A DNA stretch of 10,773 nt. Origin: Armatimonadota bacterium. GTDB lineage: Bacteria > Armatimonadota > Fimbriimonadia > Fimbriimonadales > Fimbriimonadaceae. Both the position numbers and the translations under genes were made by a program. The stretch is from the NCBI GenBank assembly GCA_003516955.1, contig DPBN01000297.1, positions 1 through 10,773 on the forward strand, given 5' to 3'. Each line of letters begins with the position of its first letter. Position 1 is the stretch's first letter. Below the pieces are notes generated by a model. The model worked only from the letters and a program-made list of their open reading frames with translations, was not told the origin of the DNA and made no database searches. Below, piece by piece: positions 6,329 through 10,773 of the stretch.

Positions 6329-9300
6329 CTAGCCCACGAGGAAGTCGGCCGCGCCCACGGGCAGCGGCTCCTCAGGCACCGCGGCGGCCAGAGTCGGCCG
6401 ATATGGAAACACGCGGTGCGCCAGAAAAGCCATGTAGCCGTCTCTATCCTGCGCCTCCCCCAAGACCGTGGCGTAGGGCGAGCAGACGATCGCGTGGCCA
6501 TCGCGCTGGTACGCCTCCTCGAACACCGTCACGTTCAGCAAGCCGGTTTCGTCCTCCAGATCGAAGAAGAGGACGCGGCGGCCGCTCTGCGTCGGTGGAA
6601 AGCGCAGGCGGATCGGGTTGCCCACGACGAACGCGCGCGTTCCCGGAGCGAGCCGAGAGGCCTCCGTGGCCGTCAGGCCCCCCTTGGAGCGCACCCTGCC
6701 TCGCTCGAACGCCATCAGATGCCTGCGCACGTCCATGCCCAGCACCCTCCTCTCCAGAATCGCCTTCTCCCGTTCGGAGAAGTCCTCCACCTCGGGCAGC
6801 TCCGGTTCTCGAAACCGCAGCGGCAAGGCTCCCTCGCCCGCGCCCGCGGACCAGTCCAGCGCCGCCCGCGACGCCCAGAGCACGGCCCTCCGGTTGGGAT
6901 GCATCCTGTCGAACGCGCCGCAGAGAATGAGGCGCTCCAGCTCGTCGCGGTTCGGCCGCAGCCGCGCGCAAAAGTCGAACACCGAGTCGTAGAGACCGTT
7001 CGCGCGCTCGCGAACGATGCCCCGCGCCAGTTGCTCGGAGACGCCCGAGACCTGCCGCAGGCCGACGCGCACCCCTCCCGCTGGCACCACGATCTTCGGA
7101 TCGTTTTCCGAGCGAACGTCCTCGACTTCGAAGTCGTATCCGCTGAAGTTCACGTCGGGGCCCAGCACCGCCACTCCCCTGTTCCGGGCCTCGTTGGCGA
7201 TGGTGCAGGGGCCGTAGTAGCCCGCCGGCTGGGCGTTCAGCAGGGCCGCGAAGTAGGGCGCCGGCAGGTTCTGCTGGCAGTAGATCGAGCGGATGGAAAT
7301 CTCCGCGAAGGCGAGTGCGTGGCCTTGGGCGAACCCGTAGCCCTTGAACCCGGCGACCAGCTCGTAGACGCGCGCGGCGAGCTCTTCGCCGAAGCCGCGC
7401 TCCACGACCCGCCTCACCACCTCGGCGCGGATGGACTCGGCGAAGTCCTCCCTGCGTCGCTTGTGGATCGCGTCGCGGATGTCCTCCGCCTCGCCCGACG
7501 TGTATCCGCAAAACGTTTGGAGCAGCTGGTCGACTTGCTCCTGGAACACCACGATGCCGTAGGTCAAGCCGAGCATCCGCTCCATCTCGGGATGCTCGAA
7601 GGCGTACGGCTTGAGGCCGCGTCTTCGCGCGATCAGCTCGTTCAGCTTCACCGCTCCGCCGACCCCAGGGCGGATGCCCGCTTGGACGAGGCTGGCGTCG
7701 TGGAGGTTCTCGGTGCGCATCCGCACGTGGGCCTGCCGCATCGCCGGCGAGGCCGACTGGGGAATGCCGACAAGGTGGCCCGACCTCATGGTCCGGTACA
7801 CCTCGGGGTCGTCGATCGGCACGTCCTCCACGCGGAACGACGGGTCCTGAAGCCGAACCCGCTCCTGGGTGCCCGCCAGCACGTCGTGGCCCCGCAGGCA
7901 CAGCAGGTCGAACTTGTCAAAGCAGTGCTTGGCGCTGCGCTTGTCCCACTGGATGATCCGGACGCTCTCGATGCCGGAGCGCATGACCGGCACGGTGCAA
8001 GCGATCGGCTCCACCGAGACCACAACCCCCGAGGAGTGCGCACGCACGTTCTGCGGGATATCCATCAGACGGCTGGCGAGGCGGAAGACCCATCGGAACC
8101 GCTCTTTGGGCACGCCGCTGTCGCGCAGCTCGGGCCGCTTCTCCAAGGCCTCCTCCAGTCGGTCGGGCGACACTCCGCCGTGAATCCGCTTGGCCAGAAA
8201 GCCGATCGTCTCCTCCGGCAGACCGAACACCTTGCCGACTCCGCGCACGATGCCGCGCGAGCAGTACGCTCCGAACGCGGCCACGGTCGCCACACGGTCC
8301 TCGCCGTACTTGCGGGCCAGGTAGTCGCGCACCTCGTCGCGACGCGCCGCCTCGAAGTCGATGTCGATGTCCGGCATGCTGATGCGCTCAGGGTTCAGAA
8401 AGCGCTCGAACAGCAGCCCGTATTCCAGTGGATCGATGTCCGTGATTCCCAGGCAGTAGCCTACCAGCGACCCCGCCGCCGAGCCGCGCCCCGGCCCCAC
8501 TGGAATCCCCTTCGACTTCGCGTACCGGATGAAGTCCCAGACGATGAGGAAGTAGCCCGAGAACTTCATCTGCTGGATCAGCCGGATCTCGCGCTCCAGC
8601 CGCTCTTCGTATTCCGGAATCGGATGCCGCAGCCGCCCCGCCGCCTCGAGCCTCTCCAGACGCGCGCGCCGCCGCTCCCATCCCTGGCGCGTCACATATT
8701 CGAAGTACGTGTCGGTGGTGTGCTCGGCCGGAACATCGAAGCGCGGGAAGCTGTCCTTCACCTTCTCCAGCCGCACCTGGCAGCGCTCGGCGATTTCCCA
8801 CGTCCGGTCCAGCGCGTCTTCTACTTCGCGGAAGATCGCGAGCATTTCATCGCGCGATTTGAGATAAAACTCCTCCGTCTCAAAGCTGAGCCGGTCCCGG
8901 TCGCTGACCTTCTTGCCCGAGTTGATGCACGTGAGAATGTCTTGCGCCCGGTGATCGGATTTCTCCAGGTAGTGAGCGTCGTTGGTGGCGACCAGCGGAA
9001 TCCCCGTCTCCATGGAGAGCCGGCAGGTCAGCGGCATCACCTTCCGGTCTTTGTCCAGATCGTGATGCTGAATCTCCAGGAAGAAGTTCTGCCGCCCGAA
9101 GATGTCCACATACTCATACGCCAGCCGGCGCGCTTCGTCATAGCGGTTAGCTTCCAGCGTCTCGCTGATCTCGCCCTTCAGGCAGCCCGACAGCGCGATG
9201 AGCCCCTTGCTGTGCTGCGCCAGCAGCGTCTTGTCGATCCGCGGCTTGTAATAGAAGCCCTCTAGGCTGGCCGTGGTGGCCAGCTTCACCAGGTTGCGGT

Positions 9301-9598
9301 AGCCTTCCTGCGTCTCCGCCAGCAGCGTGAGATGGTTGTAGCCTTTGTTCGTCTCGTCTTTAATCCGGCAGTCCTGCCGCGTGACGTACACTTCGCAGCC
9401 GATCACCGGATGCACTCCATGCTGCTGGGCGGAAAAGAAGAACTCCGCCGCGCCGAAAAGGTTGCCGTGGTCGGTGATCGCCACCGCCGGCTGGCCCAGC
9501 CGCTGCACCAGTTTCATCAGGCGCGAGATCTCGCACGCGCCGTCCAGCAGCGAGTAATCGGTGTGGCAGTGAAGGTGGACGAACGGCTTTTCCGGCAC
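6329..9598 (-). CDS. dnaE: DNA polymerase III alpha subunit, DnaE family, DnaE1/DnaE2 mosaic
   Basis: Replicative-family DNA polymerase catalytic subunit, 1089 aa, nearer DnaE2 length than DnaE1 (about 1160). The N-terminal PHP domain (about 5-280) begins FVHLHCHTDYSLLDG and keeps all nine expected metal ligands: H10, H12, D19, H44, E69, H89, C139, D207, H209, so a proofreading exonuclease is possible. Palm: VGPGRGSAAGS (367-377), catalytic PDIDIDF (D410, D412) and D564 in FDKFDLLCL. The fingers motif usually GVFQxES reads GIPQSASPAM (611-620). The back half is DnaE2-like: FKGYGFAQGHALAFA (751-765), LLNAQPAGYY (786-795), an LPL motif (925-927) where the clamp motif lies, and an OB fold (about 985-1066, FFDLEDETGL). 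The start is GTG 9598; no Shine-Dalgarno is seen and the gene begins 11 bp after the tRNA. It may be an essential or an error-prone polymerase; no imuA/imuB partner is in view. Confidence 0.95.
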   Translation of the reverse strand: MPEKPFVHLHCHTDYSLLDGACEISRLMKLVQRLGQPAVAITDHGNLFGAAEFFFSAQQHGVHPVIGCEVYVTRQDCRIKDETNKGYNHLTLLAETQEGYRNLVKLATTASLEGFYYKPRIDKTLLAQHSKGLIALSGCLKGEISETLEANRYDEARRLAYEYVDIFGRQNFFLEIQHHDLDKDRKVMPLTCRLSMETGIPLVATNDAHYLEKSDHRAQDILTCINSGKKVSDRDRLSFETEEFYLKSRDEMLAIFREVEDALDRTWEIAERCQVRLEKVKDSFPRFDVPAEHTTDTYFEYVTRQGWERRRARLERLEAAGRLRHPIPEYEERLEREIRLIQQMKFSGYFLIVWDFIRYAKSKGIPVGPGRGSAAGSLVGYCLGITDIDPLEYGLLFERFLNPERISMPDIDIDFEAARRDEVRDYLARKYGEDRVATVAAFGAYCSRGIVRGVGKVFGLPEETIGFLAKRIHGGVSPDRLEEALEKRPELRDSGVPKERFRWVFRLASRLMDIPQNVRAHSSGVVVSVEPIACTVPVMRSGIESVRIIQWDKRSAKHCFDKFDLLCLRGHDVLAGTQERVRLQDPSFRVEDVPIDDPEVYRTMRSGHLVGIPQSASPAMRQAHVRMRTENLHDASLVQAGIRPGVGGAVKLNELIARRRGLKPYAFEHPEMERMLGLTYGIVVFQEQVDQLLQTFCGYTSGEAEDIRDAIHKRRREDFAESIRAEVVRRVVERGFGEELAARVYELVAGFKGYGFAQGHALAFAEISIRSIYCQQNLPAPYFAALLNAQPAGYYGPCTIANEARNRGVAVLGPDVNFSGYDFEVEDVRSENDPKIVVPAGGVRVGLRQVSGVSEQLARGIVRERANGLYDSVFDFCARLRPNRDELERLILCGAFDRMHPNRRAVLWASRAALDWSAGAGEGALPLRFREPELPEVEDFSEREKAILERRVLGMDVRRHLMAFERGRVRSKGGLTATEASRLAPGTRAFVVGNPIRLRFPPTQSGRRVLFFDLEDETGLLNVTVFEEAYQRDGHAIVCSPYATVLGEAQDRDGYMAFLAHRVFPYRPTLAAAVPEEPLPVGAADFLVG

Positions 9599-9609
9599 GG
9601 GAGGATGGA

Positions 9610-9686
9610 TGGTAGGGAAGGGCAGATTCGAACTGCCGACCTTCCGCTTAGGAGGCGGACGCTCTATCCTGCTGAGCTACTTCCCC
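9610..9686 (-). tRNA. tRNA-Arg (anticodon CCT)
   Basis: Full cloverleaf on the minus strand, 77 nt including an encoded CCA. Acceptor GGGGAAG pairs with CTTCCCT (with one G-U at position 1-72), D stem GCTC/GAGC, anticodon stem TCCGC/GCGGA around loop CTCCTAA with anticodon CCT at 9652-9650, T stem GGCAG/CTGCC with loop TTCGAAT, discriminator A at 9613 and CCA at 9612-9610. It reads the AGG codon. It lies 35 bp after purD and 11 bp before dnaE, so it is probably cut from a longer transcript. tRNA-Arg genes are common integration sites, but no integrase is present here. Confidence 0.97.
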
Positions 9687-9698
9687 ACGCCTTCTCGT

Positions 9699-9704
9699 AT
9701 TGTA
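9699..9704 (-). promoter_or_regulatory. Possible -10 box for tRNA-Arg
   Basis: TACAAT on the minus strand lies 12 nt before the tRNA 5' end, the right distance for a short leader. It sits in the 35-bp gap after purD and is AT-rich in a very GC-rich setting. I see no TTGACA-like -35 at 16-18 bp upstream; that position falls in the end of purD. The GC-rich palindromic run just upstream (9708-9719) might instead belong to a purD terminator. Confidence 0.35.
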
Positions 9705-9721
9705 ACCCCGGCCCGGCCGAT

Positions 9722-10773
9722 TCACGCGCCGCCGGCGCTCTCCCACCGCCGCAGCCCCTTGCGGCCAATATCCCGCCGGAACTGCATCCCGTCGAAATGG
9801 ATCGCTTCGCAGGCCTCGTACGTCCGCTGGATCGCCTCTGCCAGCGTCGCTCCGCGGCTCGTGACCCCCAGGACCCGCCCCCCGGCGGTCACCAGGCGGC
9901 CTTCCTGCATCTTCGTCCCCGCGTGGAACACCACGGCGCCCCGGCGCTCGGCGTCCTCAATGCCCGTGATCTCATCCCCCGTGCGCGGCTTCCCCGGATA
10001 GCCCGCCGCAGCCAGAACCACACAAACGCTCGGTTCCGCCCGGAATTTCAGATGACGGGCATCCACCCGCCCCTCCGCCGCCGTCCGCGCCAGCGCGCCG
10101 AAATCTCCCTCCATCCGGTGCAGCAGCGCCTGCGTCTCCGGATCGCCCAGCCGGACGTTGTACTCCAGCACCATCGGACCCCGCTCCGTCATCATCAACC
10201 CGGCGTACAGAAAGCCGCGGAACGGCGTTCCTTCCTCCCGCATCTGGTCGATCGTCCGCTGCATGATCGTGCTCTCGATCAGCGCGCGCTCTTCCGCGCT
10301 CAGAATGCGGGAGTCTGAGTAAGCCCCCATGCCCCCCGTGTTCGGCCCTTCATCGTTGTCGAAGATCCGCTTGTGATCCTGCGAGGGCTCCAGCGAAACA
10401 ATGCGCTCCCCATCGCTCACGCCGATGAAGCTCACCTCTTCGCCGGTCAGATACTCCTCCAGAACCACGCGCGACCCGGCCGCGCCCACCAGCTGCCCCG
10501 CGAACATCGCCTCCAGAGTCTGCTCGGCGTCCCTCCGGGTCTCGCAGATCACCACCCCTTTCCCTGCGGCAAGCCCGTCCGCCTTGACTACTACAGGATA
10601 GGTAAATTCATCCAGGGCCGCTTTGGCTTCATCTAACGACCCAGTAGCGGCAAACCGGGCGGTCGGGATGCCGGCCCGTTCCATGAACTGCTTGGCGAAA
10701 ATCTTGCTCCCCTCAAGCCGGGCTGCCGCCTGCGACGGGCCAAAGAACAGGATGCCTTCTTTCTCAAAGAGAT
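9722..10773 (-). CDS. purD: Phosphoribosylamine-glycine ligase (GAR synthetase), N-terminus cut by the window edge
   Basis: ATP-dependent ligase of de novo purine synthesis in the cytosol; it joins glycine to 5-phosphoribosylamine to make GAR. The window holds 349 residues, in frame to the right edge, of a family usually about 420-430 long; roughly 75 N-terminal residues are missing. Visible motifs, numbered from the edge: FGPSQAAARLEGSKIFAKQF (10-29), ATP-grasp VVVKADGLAAGKGV (60-73), DHKRIFDNDEGPNTGGMGAY (132-151) and metal/ATP-binding LEYNVRLGDPETQ (202-214, where Y and L replace the more usual F). The C-terminal PurD domain follows (VVLAAAGYPGKP). The internal ATG at 10684 is not the start, because conserved sequence continues upstream of it. 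It is followed by tRNA-Arg and dnaE on the same strand; no other purine gene is in view. Confidence 0.95.
   Translation of the reverse strand, partial: LFEKEGILFFGPSQAAARLEGSKIFAKQFMERAGIPTARFAATGSLDEAKAALDEFTYPVVVKADGLAAGKGVVICETRRDAEQTLEAMFAGQLVGAAGSRVVLEEYLTGEEVSFIGVSDGERIVSLEPSQDHKRIFDNDEGPNTGGMGAYSDSRILSAEERALIESTIMQRTIDQMREEGTPFRGFLYAGLMMTERGPMVLEYNVRLGDPETQALLHRMEGDFGALARTAAEGRVDARHLKFRAEPSVCVVLAAAGYPGKPRTGDEITGIEDAERRGAVVFHAGTKMQEGRLVTAGGRVLGVTSRGATLAEAIQRTYEACEAIHFDGMQFRRDIGRKGLRRWESAGGA

Noticed and set aside
6208..6501. Upstream extension of the histidine kinase frame.
   Set aside because: It runs across the intergenic region, the inverted repeat and the 3' end of dnaE; the added residues are Trp/Arg/Pro-rich and unlike any sensor domain.
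5816..9265. An open frame of 1149 codons on the plus strand opposite the histidine kinase and dnaE.
   Set aside because: Its translation is His/Arg/Pro/Ala/Leu-rich with no domain, and it lies antisense to two genes with clear motifs. In GC-rich DNA the frame opposite a real gene often stays open.
9610..9686. tRNA-Arg as the edge of an integrated island.
   Set aside because: No integrase and no second copy of the tRNA 3' end was noticed in the window, and the flanks are housekeeping genes.
1..10773. CRISPR arrays, insertion sequences, prophage or toxin-antitoxin pairs.
   Set aside because: No regular repeat-spacer pattern, no transposase, integrase or phage motif, and no toxin-antitoxin-sized gene pair were seen on either strand.

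Overview
The window is GC-rich bacterial chromosome, tightly packed and almost entirely on the minus strand, with one plus-strand gene. It carries housekeeping genes (purD, tRNA-Arg, a DNA polymerase III alpha family gene) next to accessory-looking genes (cytosolic sensor kinase, methyltransferase/kinase-like protein, two DinB-fold proteins, an MFS transporter). There is no transposase, integrase, phage gene or CRISPR array. The style of the polymerase and the paired DinB proteins would fit Acidobacteriota (a Solibacter/Bryobacter-like lineage), but that assignment comes from memory of family styles, not from a search, and is tentative.

Layout, left to right. 1-394 (minus): 5' part of an unknown, charged, probably helical protein that runs off the left edge. 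410-1630 (plus): a 12-helix MFS transporter. It diverges from the first gene with only 15 bp between starts and converges on the next block with 9 bp between stops. 1640-6207 (minus, read right to left): five genes with gaps of about 37, 23, -4 and 12 bp, which look like one operon. In order of transcription they are a soluble PAS/Cys-cluster sensor histidine kinase, a 585-aa methyltransferase with a kinase-like C-terminal half, a DinB protein with a complete His triad, an unknown 192-aa protein, and a second DinB protein with an altered metal site. 6208-6328: intergenic, with a sigma-54-like -24/-12 element facing the histidine kinase and a perfect 12-bp inverted repeat just after the dnaE stop. 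6329-9598 (minus): a polymerase III alpha subunit with a DnaE1-like front and a DnaE2-like back. 9610-9686 (minus): tRNA-Arg(CCT) with encoded CCA, 11 bp upstream of dnaE. 9722-10773 (minus): purD, lacking its N-terminus at the right edge.

How it may work together (inference): purD, tRNA-Arg and dnaE form a housekeeping stretch, with dnaE having no obvious promoter of its own. The five-gene block may be a regulated unit in which a cytosolic, possibly metal- or redox-sensing kinase is co-expressed with a surface-glycan-type methyltransferase/kinase and two DinB-fold, thiol- or metal-chemistry-type proteins. No response regulator, glycosyltransferase or other pathway gene is in view, so the actual pathway cannot be named. 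The most novel elements are the mosaic polymerase, the methyltransferase/kinase-like fusion, the DinB-unknown-DinB triplet and the sigma-54-like promoter.
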